Positions 45,271 to 53,426 of a stretch of 56,364 nucleotides of DNA are shown piece after piece (the first letter of the stretch is position 1; every line of letters begins with the position of its first letter). This DNA comes from Hyphomicrobiales bacterium. Its GTDB lineage: Bacteria; Pseudomonadota; Alphaproteobacteria; Rhizobiales; Rhizobiaceae. The DNA is taken from positions 1 through 56,364 of the forward strand of contig QEVK01000025.1 in assembly GCA_003577315.1 (NCBI GenBank), given 5' to 3'. The translations under genes and the position numbers were made by a program. The notes under the pieces were generated by a model, which saw nothing but the letters and a program-made list of their open reading frames with translations, did no database searches and was not told the origin of the DNA.

Positions 45271-45846
45271 TCACTGACGGCGCGAGAACACCCGGTTGAT
45301 CTGCGAGAAAGCGAAGCCCGCCAGAACGACCTTGATGACGTCGCCCGGAAGGAAGGGATAGAGACCGGACTGAAGAAGCCCCGCGTCAAACCCTACATAG
45401 ATAGCCAGCCACAGAAGGCCGGGAAGATAAAGCAGGGCCGTTGCGGCAAACGCGACCGCCGTCGCCCCGAACAGGCCACGTGCCCATCCGGCCCGAACCA
45501 TCAGGCCAGCCGACACAGCCGCCAGAAGGAAGCCGACGAGATAGCCGCCGGTAGGCCCAAGCATGTAGGGTAGGCCGATTCCGAGCTGCGGTGTGCCGGC
45601 AAACACCGGAAGGCCTGCCGCGCCCTGGGCGAGATAGGCGAGGACCGCGGCGCCGCCCAGGACCGGCCCGAGCGTGAAGCCAAGGCCGATCGCGACCAAC
45701 GACTGCAACGACATCGGCACGGGAGCAAGTGACACCTGATATTTCGCCGACAGCGTCAGCAACAGCGTGCCGAGGATAACCAGGAACACGTTGGTGGCGG
45801 GCCGGATATCGCCCTTCGCGAGTCTCCATTGGTCGAGGAAGGTCAT
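45271..45846 (-). CDS. bioY: biotin transporter BioY
   Basis: 191 residues with six membrane helices. BioY signatures: LAPVPMSLQSLVAIGLGFTLG, AGLPVFAGT, PYMLGPTGGYLVGFLLAA and the C-terminal PFLPGDVIKVVLAG. It is the substrate-binding subunit for biotin uptake and can work without the BioMN energising module. It lies 35 bases after the TRAP large permease gene. A biotin importer fits the biotin-dependent carboxylase 7 kb away. Confidence 0.94.
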   Translation of the reverse strand: MTFLDQWRLAKGDIRPATNVFLVILGTLLLTLSAKYQVSLAPVPMSLQSLVAIGLGFTLGPVLGGAAVLAYLAQGAAGLPVFAGTPQLGIGLPYMLGPTGGYLVGFLLAAVSAGLMVRAGWARGLFGATAVAFAATALLYLPGLLWLAIYVGFDAGLLQSGLYPFLPGDVIKVVLAGFAFSQINRVFSRRQ

Positions 45847-45881
45847 GTGAGGTCTCCTGATTGCGTGGAATCGTGTCGCTG

Positions 45882-47177
45882 CTATCTCACGAGATAGAGG
45901 ACGATTTCGGGAAAGGCGGTCATCAGCATGACGAACATCAGCATGGCGATGATGAAGGGGATGCTGCCGCGGAATATCTCGCCTAGCGGAACATCCCGCG
46001 CCACCGTCTTGATGACGAAGACGTTGACGCCAACAGGCGGCGTCACCAGCCCGATCTCGGCGACGAGCACGACGTAGATGCCGAACCAGACCGGGTCGAT
46101 CCCGAGCTGGAGCGCGATGGGAAACAGCACCGGCACCGTCAGTATCATCATTCCGAATGTATCGAGCAAGCATCCAAGGATCAGATACATGATCGTAATG
46201 ATGATGATGAACTGCACATAGGTTAGGTCGAGCGCGGCGATAGTGCTGGAGAGAGAGGCGGTGAAACCCGTTTGGGCCAGGAAGCGGGTGAACAGCGTTC
46301 CGCCGACGATGATGAGAAATAGCATCACCGTGATAAGCGAGGCGTCCGCCAGTGAATCCTTGATCGCCGCAAAACTCAGGCTACGGGTCACCGCCGCATA
46401 GGCAAGCACGGTCACCACGCCGATGATGGCGCCTTCCGTTGGCGTGAATACGCCAAAATAGAGCCCGCCGAAGATCACGCCGAAGATCAGCAATACGGGT
46501 AACACAGAAAACAGCGAGAGGAACCGTTCCTTCCACGAGACGCCCGAGACATCCACAACCTCCCCCGCCTGCTTGGGATTGATCAGCGCCATGCCGACTA
46601 CGAAGACGGAGAATATCAGGGCAACCAAAAGGCCAGGAATGATGCCTGCAATGAACAGCTTGCCGATAGAAGTCTCGGTCATCAGGCCGTAAAAGATCAG
46701 CACGATGCTCGGCGGGATCAGCATGCCGAGCGTGCCGGCCGAGGACATCAGGCCGGTCGCTAGCCGCATGTGGTAGCCATGTCGCCGCATTTCCGGGACG
46801 ACGATGGCGCCCATCGTGCGGGCTGATGCGGTACTCGATCCGCTGATCGCGCTGAATCCGGCCGTGGCGAAGACAGCGGCTACCCCCAGTCCGCCCGGTA
46901 GCCAGCCCAACCAGTAGGAGGCGGCCGTGAACAGCCGGCGCGCGATGCCCATGTGATAGATCAGGTTGCCCATCAGGATGTAGAAGGGCAGGGAAACCAG
47001 GACGAATTTCGTTCCTTCTGACCAGAACGCAATGGTGGATTGCGTCATCGCCGTGGTGAAATTACCGACGATCGACAAGCCGGCTAGGCCGAGCATGAAG
47101 AGGCTGAGGCCGATGGGAACCCCAAGCGCGACCAGGACCAGGAGCGCAAGGAAGCCGAGATAGCCGATAATGCTCAT
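45882..47177 (-). CDS. TRAP transporter large permease, DctM type
   Basis: 431 residues with about 12 membrane helices. DctM motifs include FSAISGSSTASARTMGAIVVPEM, GTLGMLIPPSIVLIFYG and EIGLVTPPVGVNVFVIK. It forms the Na+-driven transport channel with the small subunit. The start overlaps the small-subunit stop (ATGA). Codon use is less GC-extreme than in the left part of the window. Confidence 0.95.
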   Translation of the reverse strand: MSIIGYLGFLALLVLVALGVPIGLSLFMLGLAGLSIVGNFTTAMTQSTIAFWSEGTKFVLVSLPFYILMGNLIYHMGIARRLFTAASYWLGWLPGGLGVAAVFATAGFSAISGSSTASARTMGAIVVPEMRRHGYHMRLATGLMSSAGTLGMLIPPSIVLIFYGLMTETSIGKLFIAGIIPGLLVALIFSVFVVGMALINPKQAGEVVDVSGVSWKERFLSLFSVLPVLLIFGVIFGGLYFGVFTPTEGAIIGVVTVLAYAAVTRSLSFAAIKDSLADASLITVMLFLIIVGGTLFTRFLAQTGFTASLSSTIAALDLTYVQFIIIITIMYLILGCLLDTFGMMILTVPVLFPIALQLGIDPVWFGIYVVLVAEIGLVTPPVGVNVFVIKTVARDVPLGEIFRGSIPFIIAMLMFVMLMTAFPEIVLYLVR

Positions 47178-47674
47178 AGGGATGCCTCCTCGGCATCGGA
47201 AGATGCGACAAGGGGAGAGCGGCTGAAAAGCAGCAGCAGCGCGATGATGCCGGACACACCGGCCCCCAGTGCGAGCGCGCCGCGAAGATGGGCAAGCGGC
47301 ACGAAGAGCTCCGGCGTGCTATCGTTGATCATCAACATGAATTGCGCATCCTTCCAGCATTGCCAGACGATGACGCAGGACAAGACGAACACCAGGAACC
47401 ATGTCAGGCGGGCAACGGCTTCGAGCATCATGGGCGACATGATTCCCTTCAGGAAATCGGCGCTGATATGGACGCGGCTGAGCCAGGAATGCGGCAGTGC
47501 GAGCACGACGGACAGAAACAGCAGAATTGATGCCAGTTCCTGTCCCCACCTGATCGGCGCATTGAACCCGTACCGCAGGGTCACGTCGGCGGCGAGCACC
47601 ACGAGGATTACAGGCAGGCAGACATAGGCCGACAGGGCAAACAGCACCGATGCGACTAAACGGAGGGTTTTCAT
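47174..47674 (-). CDS. TRAP transporter small permease, DctQ type
   Basis: 166 residues, four membrane helices (LFALSAYVCLPVILVVLAAD, the ELASILLFLSVVLAL stretch, TWFLVFVLSCVIVW, and ALALGAGVSGIIALLLLF). RWGQELASILLF is a DctQ hallmark. The start ATG at 47674 is chosen for its N-terminus MKTLRLVAS and the GGAGG-less but conserved position; an upstream TTG is rejected. Overlaps the large permease gene. Confidence 0.9.
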   Translation of the reverse strand: MKTLRLVASVLFALSAYVCLPVILVVLAADVTLRYGFNAPIRWGQELASILLFLSVVLALPHSWLSRVHISADFLKGIMSPMMLEAVARLTWFLVFVLSCVIVWQCWKDAQFMLMINDSTPELFVPLAHLRGALALGAGVSGIIALLLLFSRSPLVASSDAEEASL

Positions 47675-47752
47675 GGGCAAATCTCGATGATGGCCGTTTC
47701 CGGTTCGATTTGCGGACGCGGGGCGCAAAGAAGGCCCCGCGCCCGCCTGGGC

Positions 47753-48835
47753 TTATCGAAGCCCTTCGACCGGCTCCGCATCCTTCAGCTTCAGGATATC
47801 CTCATCCGAAACCGCTGAATATTTCTGCGTCAAGGCGCGCAGGTCGGCCTCGAGCTGCTCAGCCGAGGGGGCGGAGCCGGCGTTCTTCTCAAGGAAGGCT
47901 TCCCACATCGGGGCGAGAAGCTCGTTGACCTTCCTCAGGTCGTCCGCGCTTGCGTCGGTAATGGTGACGCCTTCCGCCTTCATCGTTTCCAGCGCCTTTG
48001 CCGTCAGGCGGGTGTACATCTGCTCGTAATTGTACGAAGCGTTGCGACCCGCCTTGTCGAAGACCTCCTTGAGATCGTCCGGAAGCCCGTCATAAAACGC
48101 CTTGTTGACGGCATGCGGGATGGCGACGCGGACGACGCCAATGCGGTAGTTGAACTTGCCCACCTCGTGCATACGGTAGGCCACCATGTCGGCGGTGCTG
48201 AGGATGATGCCGTCAACGACGCCCTGCTGGAATGCGGTATAGGCGTCGGTGATCGTCATGGTGACTGGCGTGGCACCGAGCCGCTCGACGATCTGGGTGA
48301 TGCCGCCGCCGGCGGCGCGGATCTTCATGCCCTTCAGATCGTCGATCGAGTTGACCGGCTTCGTCGTCAGAATGTCGTAAACGGGGGTCACGGCGTTGAA
48401 CGCGAGGTAGATACCCATCCGCTCGTATTCGTCCTTGAAATAGGTCGGGTAGAGCTCATCCACGACCCGGACGGCCGCAACGTCGCTGGCCGGCAGGGCA
48501 AGGGGCAGTTCAGTCGCATGAAACAGCTTGAAGCTGTTCGCCGAATATACGGGCCAGGCCGAGGTAACTTCGGTGATGCCGGTTGCGGCCGCGCGGAACC
48601 CGTCGGCCACGGTGTGCAGCACCTCGCCCGGATAGTGCGTCACCTTGAACCGTCCGCCGCTCTCCTTCTCGAGCTCGTCGCCGAACGGCTTGATGGCTTC
48701 CTGCCATGCGGGCGAGGTTTCGGGCTGATTGAAAGAGATCCTGACGTTGACGGTATCCTGTGCATAGGCAACGTTGCCGGCTAGAAGCGCGGCCGCGACC
48801 GCAACGCCAGCTTTCCCAATTCTCAACAAGCTCAT
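47753..48835 (-). CDS. TRAP transporter solute-binding protein, DctP family
   Basis: 360 residues with a signal peptide (LLRIGKAGVAVAAALLAGNVAYA). DctP core: ISFNQPETSPAWQEAIKPFGDELEKESGG, then the family segment SIDDLKGMKIRAAGG with the carboxylate-binding Arg. It captures the organic acid in the periplasm for the DctQM permease. The ligand is unknown; a carboxylate that feeds the adjacent catabolic genes is inferred. First gene of the TRAP-bioY-FAH unit. Confidence 0.94.
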   Translation of the reverse strand: MSLLRIGKAGVAVAAALLAGNVAYAQDTVNVRISFNQPETSPAWQEAIKPFGDELEKESGGRFKVTHYPGEVLHTVADGFRAAATGITEVTSAWPVYSANSFKLFHATELPLALPASDVAAVRVVDELYPTYFKDEYERMGIYLAFNAVTPVYDILTTKPVNSIDDLKGMKIRAAGGGITQIVERLGATPVTMTITDAYTAFQQGVVDGIILSTADMVAYRMHEVGKFNYRIGVVRVAIPHAVNKAFYDGLPDDLKEVFDKAGRNASYNYEQMYTRLTAKALETMKAEGVTITDASADDLRKVNELLAPMWEAFLEKNAGSAPSAEQLEADLRALTQKYSAVSDEDILKLKDAEPVEGLR

Positions 48836-48942
48836 GAACTTTCCTCCAAAGTTTCGGTGACGCCCTGGTTAATGCTGGGTGCTGGAGGCTTTTATCTAGG
48901 ATAAAAATCCTATTCTGTGTCACCCTCCCAGACTCCAACATC

Positions 48943-48976
48943 AAACAAACGTACGTAAGTTTATTTTTGCCGTCAA
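48943..48976 (-). promoter_or_regulatory. promoter region of TRAP operon with operator (site E)
   Basis: Minus-strand CTTGACG (-35, 48977-48971) is followed by a dyad AAAC-N2-ACGTACGT-N2-GTTT (48943-48962), with perfect outer and central arms. The -10 is not clear. The rest of the 283-base gap (48836-49118) holds no ORF. Confidence 0.5.
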
Positions 48977-49118
48977 GACACCTGTACCTCGCCGGTGATC
49001 GCGAAAATACGGATGTTGTCACTAGAGCATCGGATGCTTCTGTGGGATGCATCGCCACCCTATCTGTTGTTCCGCGCCGGATTTATCGGAGAGGCGCTGC
49101 ACTTTCCGGCCGGATGCT

Positions 49119-49541
49119 CTACGCCCTTCGGTAGCCTTCCAGCTCGCTGTCATCGACGTCGGGAAGGTTGACGACGAGATTGTCGGGCGTGCGGGCAGTC
49201 AGCCAGACCAACTCTTCCGTCGTCGACATGTTGACCTCGACATGCGGCATGAAAGGCGGCACGAAGACGAAGTCGCCCTCCGTCATGTCGACGTACTCCT
49301 TGTAGCCGTCACCGAAATAGATCCGGCCCCTGCCCTTCAGCACATATCCCCCGGTCTCGGCCTCGGCGTGGTGGTGCGGAGGCGAGCGATGGCCCGGCTC
49401 GTTCGAGACGCGCCCGAACCAGATCCTGGTGGCGGGTGTGTGCTGCGGGCTGACGCCCGACACGCGCACACAGTCCCCGGATTGAGCGGTGCCCTGGTCC
49501 TCGGTGCCGCTGCGCGTCACTACGGGTCTCACTTGTGTCAT
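49119..49541 (-). CDS. cupin-domain protein
   Basis: 140 residues, single cupin. The metal-binding motif is GHRSPPHHHAEAETGGYVLKG, followed by GDFVFVPPFMPHVEVN with the second His. Similar small cupins are dioxygenases, isomerases or ligand sensors in organic-acid catabolism. It overlaps the OYE gene start region by ATGA and is the last gene of the EthD-OYE-cupin operon. Start ATG 49541 with GGAGG upstream. Confidence 0.88.
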   Translation of the reverse strand: MTQVRPVVTRSGTEDQGTAQSGDCVRVSGVSPQHTPATRIWFGRVSNEPGHRSPPHHHAEAETGGYVLKGRGRIYFGDGYKEYVDMTEGDFVFVPPFMPHVEVNMSTTEELVWLTARTPDNLVVNLPDVDDSELEGYRRA

Positions 49542-50704
49542 GCTGTTGCCTCCTTTGAAGACACTTGCGAAGGCGGCGGCGCATGGGTCTGATCGACCGC
49601 GCCTTCGAGATCGGGATAGTCGACATAGCCGGCGGGCCCGCGGGTATAGAACGTCCTGCGATCCCATTCAGACAGCGGCGCGCCCTCGCGCATCCGCGCA
49701 ACGAGATCGGGGTTGGAGATGAACGGCCTGCCGAAGGCGATGAGGTCGGCGCGCTTGCCCTGAAGCGCCGCCTCGGCACGATCGCGGTCATATCCACCGG
49801 CGGCGATCAAGACGCCGGAATAGCTCTCGCGGATGATCGCCAGCACGTCGGGAGCGCTACCCGCCGAGCCGGTCTTGCGGCTTCCGTCGCCGGAAACCTC
49901 GGGCTCGATCACGTGCAGGAAGCCGATGCCGCGCTCGGCCAGCAGCGCCACCACGTCGCGCATGACGCGGTCCGGATCACTATGACGGATGCCGTTGAAG
50001 TCGCCATAGGGGGAAATCCGCACCCCGATGCGGTCGAGGCCACCGCAGCGGTCCGCGGCCGCGTCAAGAATCTCGGCGAGGAAGGTCAGCCGCTTCCGCT
50101 CCGAGCCGCCATAGGTGTCGCTTCGGCGGTTGGCGTCGTCGGACAGGAACTGCTCGATCAGGTAGCCATTGGCCCCATGCAACTCGACCGCGTCGAAGCC
50201 GGCATCGAGTGCGCGCGCGGCGGTGGCCGCGAAATCCTCGACGGTCGCCCGCACCTCGCCGGTCGTCAGTTCGCGCGGAGGCGGCAGGTCTTGCAAGCCG
50301 GCGCGCGTGAAGATCTTTCCTGCCGCCGCCACGGCCGAGGGAGCGACAGCGTCCAGATCGAGCGGGTTGTTGTCGCGCGAGAACACACGTCCGACATGCC
50401 AGAGCTGGGCCGCGATCCTGCCGCCACGCTCATGCACGGCCCGCGTCACCCGTTCCCAGCCCCTCGACTGGCCGGCCGACCACAGGCCGGGCGTGTAGGG
50501 ATAGCCATGCGCCTGCGGGCTGATGCCGATCGCCTCGGTGACGATCAGGCCGGCCGAAGCACGCTGCGCGTAATATTGCGCCGCGAACGGGCCGACATCG
50601 CCCTCCCAACTGGCGCGGCTGCGCGTCATCGGCGCCATCACGACGCGGTTGGCCAGTTCCACCCCAGCGACGGTGAACGGCGAGAACAGCAGACTTTCGC
50701 TCAT
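49538..50704 (-). CDS. Old Yellow Enzyme family ene-reductase
   Basis: 388-residue FMN enzyme (TIM barrel). Signatures: VVMAPMTRSRA, AAQLWHVGR, the His/Asn substrate pair in ELHGANGYLIEQFLSD, RSDTYGGS and FGRPFISNPDL. It reduces C=C bonds conjugated to carbonyl groups, using NAD(P)H. Overlaps both neighbours by ATGA, so a tight operon. An unsaturated ketone or enone intermediate is implied. Confidence 0.94.
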   Translation of the reverse strand: MSESLLFSPFTVAGVELANRVVMAPMTRSRASWEGDVGPFAAQYYAQRASAGLIVTEAIGISPQAHGYPYTPGLWSAGQSRGWERVTRAVHERGGRIAAQLWHVGRVFSRDNNPLDLDAVAPSAVAAAGKIFTRAGLQDLPPPRELTTGEVRATVEDFAATAARALDAGFDAVELHGANGYLIEQFLSDDANRRSDTYGGSERKRLTFLAEILDAAADRCGGLDRIGVRISPYGDFNGIRHSDPDRVMRDVVALLAERGIGFLHVIEPEVSGDGSRKTGSAGSAPDVLAIIRESYSGVLIAAGGYDRDRAEAALQGKRADLIAFGRPFISNPDLVARMREGAPLSEWDRRTFYTRGPAGYVDYPDLEGAVDQTHAPPPSQVSSKEATA

Positions 50705-51084
50705 GCGCCGGCTCCGTGCGCGATCACTTCGCGCTCAGAGCCGAGCCAAGGCGAAAGCGTCGCCGTCGCGAATCGCTTCTCATCCTCGACAAGCTCCCGG
50801 TAGGCGCGGCGCCCGTCGCGGTCCTGGAAGGAGAATTCGAGGTCCTCGCGGCTGGCCCAGTAGATTTCCGCCATGCCGAGCGGGCTGCGGCATTCGATCC
50901 CGCGCGCCGAGGCCATGACCTCCTCCAGCGGGTCCGCCACATGCGGCGTCTGGACATAGCGGGCGACGCGCAGCGTCGCCGCATGCTTCTCCATCAGTGC
51001 GCCATGGTCTTCCATCCAGCGTCTGCGCGCCTCCTCGCGGTCGAGATCGGGACGCGGGAAAATGATGTAGGTGAGCTTGACCAT
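50701..51084 (-). CDS. EthD-domain ferredoxin-fold protein
   Basis: 127 residues. The start KLTYIIFPRPDLDREEARRRWMEDHGALMEKH matches the EthD dimeric alpha-beta barrel, and RYVQTPH is typical of the family. EthD is required for the ethyl tert-butyl ether system by an unknown mechanism; related proteins are isomerases or auxiliary proteins. First gene of the EthD-OYE-cupin operon, directly behind a promoter carrying site D. Confidence 0.86.
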   Translation of the reverse strand: MVKLTYIIFPRPDLDREEARRRWMEDHGALMEKHAATLRVARYVQTPHVADPLEEVMASARGIECRSPLGMAEIYWASREDLEFSFQDRDGRRAYRELVEDEKRFATATLSPWLGSEREVIAHGAGA

Positions 51085-51101
51085 CGGGGAACCTCCATCA
51101 T

Positions 51102-51132
51102 TTATAGAAACAAACGACTGTTATTTTGTCAA
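51102..51132 (-). promoter_or_regulatory. promoter of EthD-OYE-cupin operon with embedded operator (site D)
   Basis: Minus-strand TTGACA (perfect -35, 51132-51127) is 19 bases from CTATAA (51107-51102). The spacer is filled by AAC-GACT-GTT (51113-51122) and flanking A/T tracts. The block 51102-51128 resembles site B. Confidence 0.6.
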
Positions 51133-51135
51133 CAG

Positions 51136-51164
51136 CGACAAACCCGCTGCGCACAGGCGGCGGG
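51136..51164 (-). terminator. probable terminator of the CoA-ligase/SDR operon
   Basis: Just after the ligase stop, CCCGCCGC (51164-51157) can pair with GCAGCGGG (51150-51143) with one wobble and a six-base loop, followed by TTTGTCG on the minus strand. It separates this operon from the next promoter. Confidence 0.5.
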
Positions 51165-51169
51165 TAGAT

Positions 51170-53098
51170 TCATACCCGGCGTTTGCCAGCGCCGGGGTGG
51201 GCGCGAAGCTGGGCGACGGCCTCGGGGTTGACGAGGCCGGAGAGGTCGCCGGCCTCGTCGCCGACCCAGATCGCGCGGACCACGCGGCGCATGATCTTCA
51301 TGCTGCGGGTCTTCGGAAGATCGTCGACGAAGGCGATCTCCTTCGGCCGGAACGACGAGCCGAGCCCGTCGGCCACGGCGCGGCGCAGCTCCTCGACCAG
51401 CGCCGGCGTTTCCCCGACCCCGCGGGTCGGCACGCAGACACAGACCACGGCCGAGCCTTTGACCGGATCGGGAACGCCGATCGCCGCCGCTTCCGCCACC
51501 TTGCCGGTGGCGAGCAGGAAGGTTTCGATCTCGGCCGGGCCGGTGCGCTTGCCGGCGATCTTGATCGTGTCGTCGGAGCGACCGTGGATGAACCAGTCGC
51601 CGTCCTCGTCGACCGAGGCGAAGTCGCCATGCACCCACATGCCGGGGATCTTCGACCAGTAGCTTTCGATGTAGCGGTCGGGATCGCGCCACAGGCCGCG
51701 CGTCAGGCCGATCGACGGCACGGCAAGCGCCAGCTCGCCGACCTCCCCGCGCGGCAGCGGCCGGCCGTCGGAATCGACCACCATCGCCCCCATGCCGGGA
51801 ATGGGACCGGCGAAGGCGCAGGGCTTGAGGTCGGGGTGCAGGACGGTGCCGGCGACGATGCCGCCGCCGATCTCGGTGCCGCCGGAATAGTTGAGAATCG
51901 GCGCCCGGTTGCGGCACACCCTGTCGCGGAACCAGTTCCAGGCTTCGGGCGTCCACGGCTCGCCGGTCGAGGCGGTGACGCGCAGCGCCGACAGGTCGTA
52001 TCGCTCGACCGTGCCCTCGGGCTGCTGCATGAAGGCGCGCACCATGGTCGGCGCCACGCCGAGGAAGCTGATCGCGTGGTCCTGCGCCAGCCGCCACAGC
52101 CGGCCGGGCTCGGGATAGTCCGGCACGCCCTCGGCAAGCAGCATGGTCGCGCCGATCATCGGCGCGGCGACGGCGAGGATCGGGCCGGTCAGCCAGCCCA
52201 TGTCGCTCATCCACAGCAGGCGGTCGTCCGGCCGCAGATCGAGGATCAGGCCGAAATCCAGCGCCACCTTGGTCATGAAGCCGCAATGGGAATGGACGGT
52301 GCCCTTGGCCTTGCCGGTGGTGCCGGAGGTGTAGACCAGCATCGCCGGCGTCTCGGCCGGCAGCTCGACCGGCGCCATCGGCTCGGCCGCGGCGAGGAAG
52401 TCGTCCCAGCCGAGCCAGCGCGGATCGGCGTTTTCCGGGTCGCGGGCGACGACCACGACATGCCGCAGCGCCGGCGTCGTCGCGCGCACGGTCTCGATCA
52501 CCTCGGCCATCTCGACCGGCTTGCCGCGCCGGAAGGTGCGGTCGACGGTGATGGCGGCGACCGCGCCGGAATCGGCGAGCCGCTCGGCCACCGCCTGAAC
52601 GCCGAAGCCGGAGAACATCGGCAGCGCGACGGCGCCGACGCTGGCTATCGCTAGGAAGGCAGCGATGGTTTCGGGCACCGACGGCATGAACAGGCCGACC
52701 ACGTCGCCGCGGCCTATCCCGAGCGCGTGCAAGCCCCCCGCGGCCTTCGCCACCGTGTCGCGCAGCACGGCGAAGCTCATCTCGCGCCGGCTGCCGTCCT
52801 CGCCTTCCCACAGGATCGCGGGCTTGTCGGCATGGCCGTTGGCGAGCGTGCGGTCGAGGCAGTTATAGGCGATGTTGGTGGTTCCGCCGACGCACCATTC
52901 GGCCCATTCCGGACCCTTCGACACATCGAGCAGGCGCTCGAACGGCTTGAAGAAATGCAGGCCATGATATTGCATCACCGCCGGCCAGAACCATTCGGGA
53001 TCGCGGGCGGCGCGCTCGACAAGCTGCTCGTAGTCGGCCAGGCCGTGCTGCGCGATGAAACGCGCCAGCGGCGCCTCACTGTCGGTCCGCGCGGTCAT
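51170..53098 (-). CDS. acetoacetyl/acetyl-CoA synthetase-like AMP-forming ligase
   Basis: 642 residues, ANL superfamily with the N-terminal ACAS_N domain (PEWFWPAVMQYHGLHFFKPFERLLD). ATP loop YTSGTTGKAKGTVH, then SGGTEIGGG, MWVHGDFASVDEDG and the C-terminal KTRSMKIMRR, where the usual GK is MK. The length matches acetyl- and acetoacetyl-CoA synthetases rather than fatty-acid ligases. If it acts on acetoacetate, it would recycle the product of the lyase at 41819. Last gene of the SDR-SDR-Dabb-ligase operon. Confidence 0.85.
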   Translation of the reverse strand: MTARTDSEAPLARFIAQHGLADYEQLVERAARDPEWFWPAVMQYHGLHFFKPFERLLDVSKGPEWAEWCVGGTTNIAYNCLDRTLANGHADKPAILWEGEDGSRREMSFAVLRDTVAKAAGGLHALGIGRGDVVGLFMPSVPETIAAFLAIASVGAVALPMFSGFGVQAVAERLADSGAVAAITVDRTFRRGKPVEMAEVIETVRATTPALRHVVVVARDPENADPRWLGWDDFLAAAEPMAPVELPAETPAMLVYTSGTTGKAKGTVHSHCGFMTKVALDFGLILDLRPDDRLLWMSDMGWLTGPILAVAAPMIGATMLLAEGVPDYPEPGRLWRLAQDHAISFLGVAPTMVRAFMQQPEGTVERYDLSALRVTASTGEPWTPEAWNWFRDRVCRNRAPILNYSGGTEIGGGIVAGTVLHPDLKPCAFAGPIPGMGAMVVDSDGRPLPRGEVGELALAVPSIGLTRGLWRDPDRYIESYWSKIPGMWVHGDFASVDEDGDWFIHGRSDDTIKIAGKRTGPAEIETFLLATGKVAEAAAIGVPDPVKGSAVVCVCVPTRGVGETPALVEELRRAVADGLGSSFRPKEIAFVDDLPKTRSMKIMRRVVRAIWVGDEAGDLSGLVNPEAVAQLRAHPGAGKRRV

Positions 53099-53391
53099 GC
53101 CGGCACCTCCGCGTCGAGCACCACGATCCGGGCGATGAACGGCGTCATATAGGCTCTCATCTCCACATGGGCGGCCGAGACCTGGTAGTCGTCATGCGCC
53201 TGCGAGGACGCGAAGGTGCCAACCAGCGCATGGGTCAGGCCGTCGCTTCGCGAGGCGACGTTCCTGACCAGCGCATAGGCGAGCGCACCGGGACATTCGG
53301 CAAGCACGCGCTGCCGGTAATGCTCGACCCTGTCGAGGAATCTCCCGTCGGCCTCGGGCGTGAAGGTCATCATCACGATGTGATAGAACAT
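53095..53391 (-). CDS. Dabb (stress-responsive A/B barrel) domain protein
   Basis: 98 residues. Ferredoxin-like barrel beginning MFYHIVMMTFTPEADGRFLD and containing SDGLTHALVGTFAS and HVEMRAYMTPFI, typical of Dabb proteins. Role unknown; other members act as small cyclases or decarboxylases. It overlaps the ligase gene by ATGA, mirroring the EthD-OYE overlap in the next operon. Confidence 0.85.
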   Translation of the reverse strand: MFYHIVMMTFTPEADGRFLDRVEHYRQRVLAECPGALAYALVRNVASRSDGLTHALVGTFASSQAHDDYQVSAAHVEMRAYMTPFIARIVVLDAEVPA

Positions 53392-53426
53392 GTTCCGTGG
53401 TCCCCCGTCTTGTTCGATGCGGCCGC

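Noticed and set aside
46190..46215. ATGATGATG microsatellite
   Set aside because: It encodes an Ile-rich membrane helix of the TRAP large permease and stays in frame.
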